Assembly: GCA_018399955.1 (NCBI GenBank)
Contig: JAGYNO010000005.1
Span: 1-63,161, forward strand
Reading direction: 5' to 3'
Origin: Halanaerobium sp.
GTDB lineage: Bacteria; Bacillota; Halanaerobiia; Halanaerobiales; Halanaerobiaceae
Length of the DNA: 63,161 bases
Shown piece by piece: positions 39,300 through 48,135 of the stretch (position 1 is its first letter; every line of letters starts with the position of its first letter). Under the pieces are notes generated by a model that made no database searches, was not told the origin of the DNA, and saw nothing but the letters and a program-made list of their open reading frames with translations. A program made the translations under genes and the position numbers.

Positions 39300-39338
39300 G
39301 TCAATTTATCATAATTTATCAAAAATATTCAATTTATT

Positions 39339-40259
39339 CTATAATTGATCTGCAATCTTTTTAATTCTTCGCAGCCTGTGGTTTACTCCCGACTTGCTCA
39401 AACCCAGAATTTCCCCAAGTTCTTTAAGAGAGGCATAAGGATTTTCTCTACGTATCTCTGCCATTTCCTGTAATCCACTTGTTAAAGTATCAAGTCCTCT
39501 CTCTCTTTCAATTAAACGGATATTTTCCAGCTGATCCATTGCAGCAGAAACTGATTTCTCTAAATTGGCTGTTTCAAAATTAACTCTTCTATTGACATTA
39601 TTTTTTAATTCTTTAACTATATGATCATTTTCCATTTTAAGCATTGCCTGATGAGCCCCAATTATATTTAATATTTTAATGACATCAGAATAGCTCTTAA
39701 AATATATCACATAATTACCCTTATGTCTGGTCCGATGTGCCTTTAAATTGAATTTAGAAAGTAACAAACTCAGGTCATCAGCAAGACTCTCCCTCTCACA
39801 GCGGAATTCAAGATGGTATTCACTTTTGGGACTATTTACTGAAGCTCCAGCAAGAAACAGTCCTCTTAAATATGCCTGTGAAAGCTTTCGAGACTCCATA
39901 TATTCTTCTTTAATATTAAATACTAATTTATTTTTTGGAGTTAAAAAGCCAAGCTCAAGTAAAAACTCTCTCACACCTGGTTGAGGGGTCACCAGTATCT
40001 CATATGTGCGGGTCAGGTTAAATTTTTTATCACGTCTAACTCTAATCTCAATATTAAAACCAAATCTATCTTTAATTAAAGAATAAATTCTTCTTGCTAA
40101 ATTACCATGAAAAAGTTTCACTTTTACAGCAAGATGTTGATTTGAAATTTGAATTGACCCATCTACTCTGATAAGAGCAGATAATTCAGTAAGCTGTTCT
40201 TGATAATCCCCTCTATTTTTGCGTGTTAGTTCTTCCTTAACCTGATCAGTATATGACAT
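39339..40259 (-). CDS. whiA: WhiA family regulator (LAGLIDADG-like plus HTH)
   Basis: 306 residues. N-terminal homing-endonuclease-like domain (YLRGLFLAGASVNSPKSEYH, about 130-150) and C-terminal HTH SLKELGEILGLSKSGVNHRLRRI (about 275-298). WhiA links cell division and growth in Bacillus and sporulation in Streptomyces. Order rapZ-yvcK-whiA on one strand with gaps of about 40 bases is the classic arrangement. Confidence 0.95.
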   Translation of the reverse strand: MSYTDQVKEELTRKNRGDYQEQLTELSALIRVDGSIQISNQHLAVKVKLFHGNLARRIYSLIKDRFGFNIEIRVRRDKKFNLTRTYEILVTPQPGVREFLLELGFLTPKNKLVFNIKEEYMESRKLSQAYLRGLFLAGASVNSPKSEYHLEFRCERESLADDLSLLLSKFNLKAHRTRHKGNYVIYFKSYSDVIKILNIIGAHQAMLKMENDHIVKELKNNVNRRVNFETANLEKSVSAAMDQLENIRLIERERGLDTLTSGLQEMAEIRRENPYASLKELGEILGLSKSGVNHRLRRIKKIADQL

Positions 40260-40298
40260 ATTAACACCTTCTCAATAAATAAATTATAAGTTTATATT

Positions 40299-41570
40299 TT
40301 ATTTGATTAAGCTATAAATCAATTCCGCTAAAACTTGAGGGTCATGACGTAAATAGCTGTTTTTTTTCAACAAATCTGCTTCTATTATATTTAAACCGAG
40401 TTTTTTAAGCCTTTTGTGATCTATTTTAACTGAATATGCTCCTTCTTCCTCATATTTTTTCTGTAGTTCTGGAGAACCAGGCTGATTATTAACAATTATA
40501 TGCTCAAATACTCCTGCTCCACAGTGATTTATTATTGCTTCAGCATGATCTGCCGCAGTATAATCATCTGTTTCACCGGGCTGAGTCATGACATTACAAA
40601 CGTATATTTTCAAAGCATTACTTTTTTTTATAGAATCGACAATACCATCAACAAGCAAATTCGGTAAAATGCTTGTATATAGACTTCCAGGTCCAATTAT
40701 TATCAGATCAGCATTTTCTATAGATTCTTTCACCTCAGGTGTAGTTTCTGCATTATCTGGAGCTAAAAATACTCTCTTTATTTTTTTATCATAAACAGGA
40801 ATGGCAGATTCCCCAATTTTTTCTTCATCATCAGTATAAACTGCTCCCAGAGCTATATTCTTATTAGTAGCAGGCAGTACCTTACCTCGTATTGCTAAAA
40901 TCTTACTTGAAGCTCGAACAGCCTCTTCAAAATCACCAAGAACTTCTGTCACTGCTGCAATATAAAGATTACCAAAACTATGTCCTTCCAATCCACCTTC
41001 AGATTGAAATCTGTGCTGAAATAATCTTTCCATTAGAGGTTCTCTATCAGCTAAAGCAACAAGGCAGTTCCTTATATCTCCCGGCGGCAAAATACCCATT
41101 TCATCTCTAATACGGCCGGAACTACCACCATCATCTGCTACAGTGACAACAGCTGTCAAATTATCGCTTTTCTTCTTTAATCCTCTTAATAAATTTGATA
41201 ATCCTGTACCTCCACCAAATGAAACAATTTTTGGGCCTCTATTTGAACGCCTTTTTTCATATAATAGATCAAGTATTTCTGCATTTGGTGTAATATGGGT
41301 ATTCAATTCATCTCTAATTTTAAGCAGAGAGTAATAAACGAGGGCAAAACCAAATAAAATTATAAAGACCGAAATGATTTTTACCGCAAGTTCAGATTGA
41401 AAAGCAAAAATAACATTTATTAATTCAACCAGTTTTGTTGAAAGATAAACGCTTAAATCAAAACCAAAAAGTGGTGTTATACCAATTGTGATAATAATAA
41501 AAGCAAATATAATCAGGACAAACCATCTTTTTACACCTAGACCCGGAGAAAACCATTTAGGCAGGTTCAT
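40299..41570 (-). CDS. yvcK: YvcK/MgfK gluconeogenesis factor with N-terminal membrane helices
   Basis: About 423 residues from ATG 41568-41570 (AAGGAAGTG upstream). The core fold starts KIVSFGGGTGLSNLLRGLKK (about 112-131) with VADDGGSSGRIRDEMGILPPGDIRN and IGPGSLYTSILPNLLV, the UDP-sugar-binding CofD-like domain. Ahead of it are two hydrophobic helices (about 13-38 and 50-78) absent from the Bacillus protein, so the enzyme-like domain is probably tethered to the inner membrane. YvcK is needed for growth on gluconeogenic carbon and for wall synthesis. Confidence 0.92.
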   Translation of the reverse strand: MNLPKWFSPGLGVKRWFVLIIFAFIIITIGITPLFGFDLSVYLSTKLVELINVIFAFQSELAVKIISVFIILFGFALVYYSLLKIRDELNTHITPNAEILDLLYEKRRSNRGPKIVSFGGGTGLSNLLRGLKKKSDNLTAVVTVADDGGSSGRIRDEMGILPPGDIRNCLVALADREPLMERLFQHRFQSEGGLEGHSFGNLYIAAVTEVLGDFEEAVRASSKILAIRGKVLPATNKNIALGAVYTDDEEKIGESAIPVYDKKIKRVFLAPDNAETTPEVKESIENADLIIIGPGSLYTSILPNLLVDGIVDSIKKSNALKIYVCNVMTQPGETDDYTAADHAEAIINHCGAGVFEHIIVNNQPGSPELQKKYEEEGAYSVKIDHKRLKKLGLNIIEADLLKKNSYLRHDPQVLAELIYSLIK

Positions 41571-41625
41571 AATTACACTTCCTTGCATAATATAATGAAT
41601 TGAGTATCTTAGAAAAAATAAAAAA

Positions 41626-42474
41626 TTATTTTTCTATATCACGATGTTCAATATTAATATTATAAGGCAGATCTTTTAAACTTTCTGCTAACTTTAATAC
41701 AGTCGTTACAGAACGATGTTTACCACCTGTACAACCAAGTGCAATTGAAAGATGACTTTTTCCTTCATTTTTGTATTCAGGCAGTAAAAATTCAATTAAA
41801 TCAAAAAACTTATTATAAAATTTATTAGTAACAGGCCATTTCATTACATAATTTTGAACAACTGTATCCTCACCAGTCTTATTTTTTAATGAATCTACAT
41901 AATAGGGATTTGGCAGAAATCTTACATCAATTACTAAATCAGCATCTCTTGGTATCCCATATTTAAATCCAAATGATATAAGGCTAATATGCAGGGTGCT
42001 TTTATTTGTCTCTGCAAAATAACAGTTATTTAGTTCTTCCTGTAGTTCTGATTTTTTTAATTCACCAGTATCAATAATTTTTGTTGCCCGACCTCTAATT
42101 TCTTCAAGTATTTTTCTTTCCTGTTCTATTGCATCTAATATTCTTCCAGCTTCATCAAGTGGGTGTCTTCTTCTGCTTTCTTTATACCTTCTTATCAACA
42201 CTTCGTTTGAAGCCTCCAAAAATAATACGTTGTAATTCAGATTTAAATTTTCCAGTTTTTCTAATTCTACAAAAAGCTCATTAAAAAACTCCCGCCCTCT
42301 AATATCGCTGACAAGAGCAATTCTATCTAAATCAGACTGTATACATAGTTCGGCAAACTTAGAGATTAAAGCAGGTGGAAGGTTATCCACACAAAAATAG
42401 CCTCTATCTTCAAAATAATTTAATGTAAGGGATTTTCCTGCACCTGACATACCAGTGATTAACAAAAATTCCAT
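41626..42474 (-). CDS. rapZ: RapZ/YvcJ nucleotide-binding protein
   Basis: 282 residues. Walker A LITGMSGAGKSLTLNYFEDRG at the N-terminus, VDNLPPALI, Walker-B-like region LVSDIRGREFF, and the C-terminal RapZ signature IALGCTGGKHRSVT. In E. coli RapZ guides RNase E to a small RNA; the Firmicute YvcJ binds GTP and its role is less clear. Forms the usual rapZ-yvcK-whiA cluster. Confidence 0.95.
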   Translation of the reverse strand: MEFLLITGMSGAGKSLTLNYFEDRGYFCVDNLPPALISKFAELCIQSDLDRIALVSDIRGREFFNELFVELEKLENLNLNYNVLFLEASNEVLIRRYKESRRRHPLDEAGRILDAIEQERKILEEIRGRATKIIDTGELKKSELQEELNNCYFAETNKSTLHISLISFGFKYGIPRDADLVIDVRFLPNPYYVDSLKNKTGEDTVVQNYVMKWPVTNKFYNKFFDLIEFLLPEYKNEGKSHLSIALGCTGGKHRSVTTVLKLAESLKDLPYNINIEHRDIEK

Positions 42475-42511
42475 TTACAAACTAACTCCTTTCAGGCTGA
42501 GAATATTAGTA

Positions 42512-43468
42512 TTAAATTTGTTTTAAAAAATATTTCTCTGGAGCTCTTATTATATTTAAAAAAGTAAGTTTACTTACCTTGACTGCCTTATTACCGTAAA
42601 AAACTTCAGGATTATTATTCAGTTTATCTAAAGTAGCTAGACCTAATGCATTATTTACAGAAAAAAATCTTTTGTAACCACTTAAACTATCAGGTAAAGC
42701 AAGATAATATTTTTTTAATCCAGCAGTATGTTTCTTCAAATCATCAAGCATAACTGAAAGTGCCTCTAATGCTTTATCTTTATATTTGGAATCAGAAAGT
42801 TTTTCTTCATTTATTCCTAATTCTTTTAAAGGCCAGAAATTTTTATTTCTGTTTTCGAGGTCATCTCTAATATCTCTAATCAAATTAATTTTCTGCAGAA
42901 ATAGACCAGCATCAATAAAGTTTTCTTCTAAAACTTTTTTTCTATCTCCTTTAAGCTTTTTTTTGTAAATTATCAGTTCAGTTAAAAAACCTCCTACGGT
43001 TCCCGCTACATAATAACAGTACTCATCAAGTTCTGCAAAAGTTTCGACTTTTTTATCGAGATATTTCTGCATTCCATTATTCATCTCAACAAGCCATTTA
43101 TGAGAAATCTGCTTAACCTTTAAATCAAAATTATCATATACTTCATATATTATTTCTATGTTTTTATTCAGCTTCTGAAGAGCTTCTTTTCCAATTAAAT
43201 TGCTTTTTTCTTTAACAGCCTCAAAATCAGCTCTGCGGTCATAATCTTCTGGAGAAAAGATACGGCTTACCTTGTCCATCATATTTTTCTGGAGCTCCAA
43301 GTCTACTGGATATATCTCATCTTCAAAATTGTCAAGAATCCTATCCTGCAGATAGGTTAATAAAACCTCATCTTTTATTTCTTTATCCAGCATAGGAATT
43401 GTAAGAGCAAAACTTCTGGAGACATCTTTTAAAATTTCTCTTGAAAACTTCATTGGATTAGCTTTCAT
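42512..43468 (-). CDS. Squalene/phytoene synthase family protein
   Basis: 318 residues, all-helical head-to-head prenyl transferase. SREILKDVSRSFALTIPMLD and the first Asp motif LQDRILDNFEDE (about 40-51), then GLFLQKINLIRDIRDDLENR plus NFWP (about 187-212), which resembles the eukaryotic-type squalene synthase second Asp motif followed by FWP. It has no C-terminal membrane anchor. Expected reaction: condensation of two farnesyl or geranylgeranyl diphosphates. No oxidosqualene or hopene cyclase is in view, so the product is open. Rich in Lys and Asp. ATG with AGGTGG upstream. Confidence 0.82.
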   Translation of the reverse strand: MKANPMKFSREILKDVSRSFALTIPMLDKEIKDEVLLTYLQDRILDNFEDEIYPVDLELQKNMMDKVSRIFSPEDYDRRADFEAVKEKSNLIGKEALQKLNKNIEIIYEVYDNFDLKVKQISHKWLVEMNNGMQKYLDKKVETFAELDEYCYYVAGTVGGFLTELIIYKKKLKGDRKKVLEENFIDAGLFLQKINLIRDIRDDLENRNKNFWPLKELGINEEKLSDSKYKDKALEALSVMLDDLKKHTAGLKKYYLALPDSLSGYKRFFSVNNALGLATLDKLNNNPEVFYGNKAVKVSKLTFLNIIRAPEKYFLKQI

Positions 43469-43543
43469 TGTTCCACCTCAAAGTCTTATTTGTTTTTTAA
43501 GTATTATACCACAAGTTCAGCTTAAATAATTATTTTTCAAAGC

Positions 43544-44485
43544 TTACTTTTTTTCTCTATAGTAATAAATTATTCCCATGATAAATATAATATAAATAAT
43601 AAATAAAAGATCTGCAGTTCTACTAATATTATAAGTTTTTAAGTCTTCAGCCTCTTTACCTGCTGAACTTTTAACTGCAAATGAGGGTATTTCAGCAAAT
43701 TCTTCAGTCAAAATTTCTCTTTGGCTCATACCTTCAGGGACAAGAATATCCATAACTCTAGGTATTTTATTTAAATCAAGTTCTGTTTCTGCATATATCT
43801 GCCAGGATCTTTTTTCCTCGCTAAAAGAGCGAAAATGATCATAGCCAAAAGGATCAAAACTGCCAATTAAAAGCACAAATTTGCTATTATCTAGTGAAGC
43901 AATTTCTGATTTTGAAATTTTAATATCTATTGTATTATTCTCAACAGAAACTTCTGCTGTATCAGCCTCATATGGATCTTCTGCAGAAATCTCACTTAAG
44001 TCAAATACTGCTCTTGCTGTGCTGTCAGGATTAAAAATCCTTACCCACCAGCCGCTAATTTTTAAAAATTTATTCCAACTAAAATCTTCTTCAAAAGAAA
44101 TATTTGCCCCTTTATAAAAAGGAGTGCTGTTTCCCCCCTGGTCATTATCAATATAAAGTTCAAGCAGGGGAAGTGAAAATCCATATTTTGCATTCCAGGG
44201 ATCAGTTAGATTGCTGAATTTAAATTTAAAGAGATATTCATTATCAGATTCTAAAATTGTAAAAACTCTAATATCAAAAAGATTACCCTTGTTTTGAAAA
44301 ATTTCATTTTGTGGATATTGATAAGTACCCGGACCAAAATCATCTTTTCCAGCATCTCGGTAATTATAAATAACATCATAATCCACTTCTGCTGCATTAA
44401 CACCTGTAAAGAACAGAAATAAAATTAAGATAATAATAAAAATTATTATTATTTTCTGTCTAAATTTTCGCATTAATAATGTCAT
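43544..44485 (-). CDS. Secreted, membrane-anchored protein with glucodextranase C-terminal-like domain
   Basis: 313 residues: signal peptide (about 11-33), one beta-rich extracytoplasmic domain, and a C-terminal helix (LLFIIYIIFIMGIIYYY) with basic tail. Phrases such as YRDAGKDDFGPGTYQYPQN, PLLELYIDNDQGGNS and GWWVRIFNPDS recall the C-terminal sugar-binding domain of glucodextranase and pullulanases (Glucodextran_C). No catalytic domain is present, so it may be a stand-alone binder of glycans at the cell surface. It lies between hprK and a squalene-synthase-like gene. Confidence 0.65.
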   Translation of the reverse strand: MTLLMRKFRQKIIIIFIIILILFLFFTGVNAAEVDYDVIYNYRDAGKDDFGPGTYQYPQNEIFQNKGNLFDIRVFTILESDNEYLFKFKFSNLTDPWNAKYGFSLPLLELYIDNDQGGNSTPFYKGANISFEEDFSWNKFLKISGWWVRIFNPDSTARAVFDLSEISAEDPYEADTAEVSVENNTIDIKISKSEIASLDNSKFVLLIGSFDPFGYDHFRSFSEEKRSWQIYAETELDLNKIPRVMDILVPEGMSQREILTEEFAEIPSFAVKSSAGKEAEDLKTYNISRTADLLFIIYIIFIMGIIYYYREKK

Positions 44486-44520
44486 TATAAAATCACCCTA
44501 ACTTAATTTATATATATATT

Positions 44521-45441
44521 TTACTTCTTTCTCATAATATTTTCGGTAAAATCAACAGCAGCATTATACCCCATCGTTTTCATTCTGTAGTTCATTGCAG
44601 CTACTTCTAAGACAAGGGCCAGGTTTCTACCTGGCTTTACAGGAATCACGATTTCATCTATCTTTAAATCCATAATTTCAGTTTTATTATCATCAAGCCC
44701 TAACCTTTCATATTCTTCATTTTCACGCCATCTTTCTAAACGCACTGTAAGATCAATAGGTGAAGAATGTTTTACAGAACCAGCACCAAAAAGATTTTTT
44801 ACATTTATGATTCCAATTCCCCGCATTTCTAAAAAATAACGAGCATTTTCTGGAGCAGTACCAGAAAGATGGAGTTCACCAATTTTTTTGATTTCAATTA
44901 TATCATCTGCAACAAGGCGGTGTCCACGTTTAACAAGTTCTATCGCTGTTTCACTTTTACCAATTCCACTTTCACCTCTAATTAAAACACCAATTCCATA
45001 TATATCAACAAGCACTCCATGAATAACCTTAACAGGTGCAAGCTTTTCTTCAAGATAGTTTAACAGCATACTGCTAAACCTAGTGGTTGATGTCTGTGTT
45101 GACAAAATAGGAATATTTTTTTCCTCAGCTCGCTCTATTAGATACCCAGGAACATCCTCACCTCTGGCAATGATAATACAGACTGGATTAAAATCAACAT
45201 ATTCATCTATCCTCTGGTAAAACTCTTCTTCATCCAGCCCCCTTAAAAAGGACATTTCTGTTGTTCCCAGCAAATTAATTCTTTCTGGATAAAAATGTTT
45301 CCAAAAACCTGCAAGTTCTATTCCTGGTCTTTTTATATCACTGACTTCTATCTCTCTCTTTATTCCACAGCGGCCGGCTATGATATCAAGATCAAATTTA
45401 TTAAAAATATCAAGTACAAGAACTTTATCATCTTCAATCAT
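44521..45441 (-). CDS. hprK: HPr kinase/phosphorylase
   Basis: 306 residues. Walker A RGESGIGKSETAIELVKRGH (about 152-171) and the HprK signature ARYFLEMRGIGIINVKNLFG. N-terminal domain binds no known ligand. It phosphorylates HPr Ser46 to mediate carbon catabolite control in Firmicutes. ATG 45439-45441 overlaps the glucokinase stop by eight bases, preferred over TTG six bases earlier. No HPr or EI gene is in the window, so their presence elsewhere is assumed. Confidence 0.93.
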   Translation of the reverse strand: MIEDDKVLVLDIFNKFDLDIIAGRCGIKREIEVSDIKRPGIELAGFWKHFYPERINLLGTTEMSFLRGLDEEEFYQRIDEYVDFNPVCIIIARGEDVPGYLIERAEEKNIPILSTQTSTTRFSSMLLNYLEEKLAPVKVIHGVLVDIYGIGVLIRGESGIGKSETAIELVKRGHRLVADDIIEIKKIGELHLSGTAPENARYFLEMRGIGIINVKNLFGAGSVKHSSPIDLTVRLERWRENEEYERLGLDDNKTEIMDLKIDEIVIPVKPGRNLALVLEVAAMNYRMKTMGYNAAVDFTENIMRKK

Positions 45442-46408
45442 GAGCAATCAACCTGTCTTCCATTGCAACAGCAACTGCGCCCATCAGACCAATATCTGAC
45501 CCTAATTCCGATTCTCGTACTTCAACTATTTCTAATGGCCCAGGAAGAGCTATCTCTTCCATTTTTTCTATAGCTTTATCTAGAAATAAATCAGAGGCCT
45601 TCATTACTCCTCCACCAAGTACAATCATTTCTGTATTAAAAATATTTACAAAATTGCCAAGTCCAATACCAAGATAAAATGCTGCAGTATCAAAAATTTC
45701 CTGAGCTGTTTTATCTCCTCTGTATGCAGCCTGAGCACAAATAACAGCATCTATATCTTCTATTTTATTATCTGCAAGTTCTAAGATTACTCTACTTTTA
45801 CCAGCTTCAGCTGCTTCTCTGGCCATCCTGCCAATTGCAGTTCCTGAAGCAAAAGACTCCAGACATCCATGATTACCACATCCGCAGAGAGGCCCATCAG
45901 GATCTATAACTGTATGTCCTAATTCACAGGCATTATCATTAACACCTGTAAATAATTTTTTATTAATTACTGCTCCACCACCAACACCAGTAGAAATTGT
46001 TAAATATACCATGTTGTCAACTTCTCGCCCAACTCCAAACCATTTTTCGCCTAGTGCAGCAGCATTTGCATCATTTTTTAAGATTGTATTAATATTCAAT
46101 TTTTTTTCCATTTTAGCTTTTATCGGCACATTTTTCCAGGGAAGATTAGAATTCTCGATAATTATTCCTTTTTGAGAATCTAGCGGTCCTGGACTACCTA
46201 TACCTAGTGTTTTTACATCTTCTCGACTTAACCCAGTTTTATGAAGAACATCCTCAACTGTTTCAATCATATTTGCAATTATTTTTTCTTCACCTAAATC
46301 AGCTTCTGTTTCTCTGCGAGAGCGGGCTAAAATTTTACCATTTTTATCTGAAAGACCTGTAAGTATTTTGGTCCCTCCTAAATCCAAACCAAGATAATAT
46401 TCTCTCAT
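45434..46408 (-). CDS. ROK family glucokinase
   Basis: 324 residues. ATP-binding YYLGLDLGGTKILTGLSD at the N-terminus, catalytic Asp region NTILKNDANAAALGE, ROK signature and zinc site CELGHTVIDPDGPLCGCGNH then GCLESFASGTAI. Phosphorylates glucose to glucose 6-phosphate, feeding both the glycolytic block and zwf in this window. Overlaps hprK downstream. GGAG before ATG. Sugar specificity could also be N-acetylglucosamine or similar, but the position near glycolysis favours glucose. Confidence 0.9.
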   Translation of the reverse strand: MREYYLGLDLGGTKILTGLSDKNGKILARSRRETEADLGEEKIIANMIETVEDVLHKTGLSREDVKTLGIGSPGPLDSQKGIIIENSNLPWKNVPIKAKMEKKLNINTILKNDANAAALGEKWFGVGREVDNMVYLTISTGVGGGAVINKKLFTGVNDNACELGHTVIDPDGPLCGCGNHGCLESFASGTAIGRMAREAAEAGKSRVILELADNKIEDIDAVICAQAAYRGDKTAQEIFDTAAFYLGIGLGNFVNIFNTEMIVLGGGVMKASDLFLDKAIEKMEEIALPGPLEIVEVRESELGSDIGLMGAVAVAMEDRLIAHD

Positions 46409-46438
46409 TAATAAAATCTCCTCTCTTCAAAATCGATA

Positions 46439-47101
46439 TTAGTATTTAGCCAGCATTTCTTTGCTTCCTTTTAATATCAGTGTACCTATAATTCCAATAA
46501 AAGCTGTTGGAATACCTATTCCTAAAACAGCTAAAATTAAAGTTATTAATAAAATAAATAAAAACCAGAATAGAGAAAACGCAATATTATCAAGGCTGAT
46601 AATTAAAGCATTTTTTAATATATCTTTTAAATTTTTATCCTCCTGAATAACAAGCAGTGACCATAGATAAGCCTGGTAAATACTAAAATAAATTAATAAA
46701 TAAGCAAATAGAAAAGCAAATGCAAGCAGCCATAAATTTTCCTGACCTTTTAAGAGAAAAAAACGCAAATCAATAATAAATACAGCATAGACAATTATTG
46801 AAGCAAAATACATAAAAATACTTTTCCAAAAAACCCTTTTAAAATATTTATAAAGAATTATAGTTGAAAATTCTTTATATTCTAAAAGCCGATTAACAGC
46901 ATAAAGAGCTGTCAAAAAAGTTGGTCCTAAAAAAAATAATGGAATTAAAAGCATAATAAACCAGCCTGTTGAAACTGAAACTAGAGCTATCAACAAAAGC
47001 AAAAATGTAACAATAAACCATACCAAACCCAATATAACAAATTTAAATAAATGTTCATAAAAATTTTTAAATGTATATTTCAAAACTGAAAATATTTCCA
47101 A
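46439..47101 (-). CDS. Six-helix membrane protein, YesL/DUF624-like
   Basis: About 220 residues with roughly five or six hydrophobic segments (for example VILGLVWFIVTFLLLLIALV and WFLFILLITLILAVLGIGIP). Start TTG 47099-47101 lies seven bases after GGAGG; the longer in-frame reading covers that box. The layout and FLTALYAVNRLLEYKE resemble the DUF624/YesL membrane family often near sugar genes, but I am not sure. It precedes the glucokinase gene by 30 bases and is probably co-transcribed with it. Confidence 0.7.
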   Translation of the reverse strand: MEIFSVLKYTFKNFYEHLFKFVILGLVWFIVTFLLLLIALVSVSTGWFIMLLIPLFFLGPTFLTALYAVNRLLEYKEFSTIILYKYFKRVFWKSIFMYFASIIVYAVFIIDLRFFLLKGQENLWLLAFAFLFAYLLIYFSIYQAYLWSLLVIQEDKNLKDILKNALIISLDNIAFSLFWFLFILLITLILAVLGIGIPTAFIGIIGTLILKGSKEMLAKY

Positions 47102-47246
47102 GGAGATCCCTCCAAAAAACAAAAGTCTTTGGATAATAATGCTCTAATATATCAAGAAATTAATATTTATGTTCTCAATAATTATAACATAAATAACTCA
47201 AAAAGTAGAATTCAAGGCTGTTATAACTGCTATTCTATTCAAGAAA

Positions 47247-48062
47247 TCAAGAAAAATCTAGTGCAAGATCAAAATATTGTTTTAAATATTTTGCTACACC
47301 GAGTTCTATATGACTTTGAGCTATATCATCTGCAGATTCACGTAATTTTGGATGGGCATTTTCCATAGCTATACCCCTGCCTGCCCATTCAACCATTGTA
47401 AGATCATTGAGTCCATCACCAAAAACCATAATTTCTTCTCTTTTTATATTATATTGATCAGCTAATTTTTTAAGAGGTTCTGCTTTAGATATTCCTTTTT
47501 TTGTGATTTCAATAAATGAAGGATAAGAACCAGAAATCTCGATCTCATTTGAAAAATTACTGGATAAAAATTCAACAATTTCTTTTTGAATATCTTCATC
47601 TTCTTCTATTATCAGCATTTTTGTTGGCCCTTTATCCATAAAACTATTCAAACTACCTACAGTTTGAGCTACTACTCCAGCAATATGTTCATATTTTTTG
47701 GTATATTCATTTTTTTCGGAAACATAAAGAGTGTCATCTAAAAATGCCTGCAGATAATAGCTGCTCTTTTCTACTTTTTTGCTAATTTTATCTGCTACAG
47801 AAAATGGTATAGGCGAATGATATATCTCTTTATTTTGAACAGGGTTCATTACCAGTGCACCATTATAAGTAATTACTGGGTCAGTCATTTCTAATTTATC
47901 AATATGTGGTTTAGCAGAAATATACATTCTACCTGTAGCAACAAGTGTTTTGATGCCTTTTTTCCTTACAGCATCAACAGCTTCTATAGTTTTTGCATGT
48001 AGTTGATGATCACTATCTAAAAGCGTACCATCTAAATCAAAAGTAATTAATTTTATTCCCAT
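47247..48062 (-). CDS. Cof-type HAD hydrolase
   Basis: 271 residues. Motif I DLDGTLLDSDHQ with nucleophile Asp, motif II ATGR, motif III Lys in KGISKAEPLKKL and motif IV FGDGLNDLTMVEWAGRGIAM, plus a C2B cap domain in the middle (about 85-190). These soluble phosphatases act on sugar phosphates, FMN or similar; substrate not decidable. ATG 48060-48062 preferred, since GGTGGGG is four to five bases upstream. Follows glyA after a terminator. Confidence 0.9.
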   Translation of the reverse strand: MGIKLITFDLDGTLLDSDHQLHAKTIEAVDAVRKKGIKTLVATGRMYISAKPHIDKLEMTDPVITYNGALVMNPVQNKEIYHSPIPFSVADKISKKVEKSSYYLQAFLDDTLYVSEKNEYTKKYEHIAGVVAQTVGSLNSFMDKGPTKMLIIEEDEDIQKEIVEFLSSNFSNEIEISGSYPSFIEITKKGISKAEPLKKLADQYNIKREEIMVFGDGLNDLTMVEWAGRGIAMENAHPKLRESADDIAQSHIELGVAKYLKQYFDLALDFS

Positions 48063-48081
48063 TTTTCCCCACCTTTTCATA

Positions 48082-48106
48082 TGAAAACAGCCGGGTTTCC
48101 CCGGCT
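48082..48106 (-). terminator. Terminator of glyA
   Basis: AGCCGGG-GAAA-CCCGGCT tetraloop hairpin (48089-48106) followed by GTTTTC on the reverse strand. About 30 bases after the glyA stop; the T-run is short. Confidence 0.75.
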
Positions 48107-48135
48107 CATTTCTAAAATTTTAATATAATAATAAA

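Noticed and set aside
45295-45573. Plus-strand frame across the hprK/glucokinase junction
   Set aside because: Antisense to both real genes and lacks any recognisable motif.
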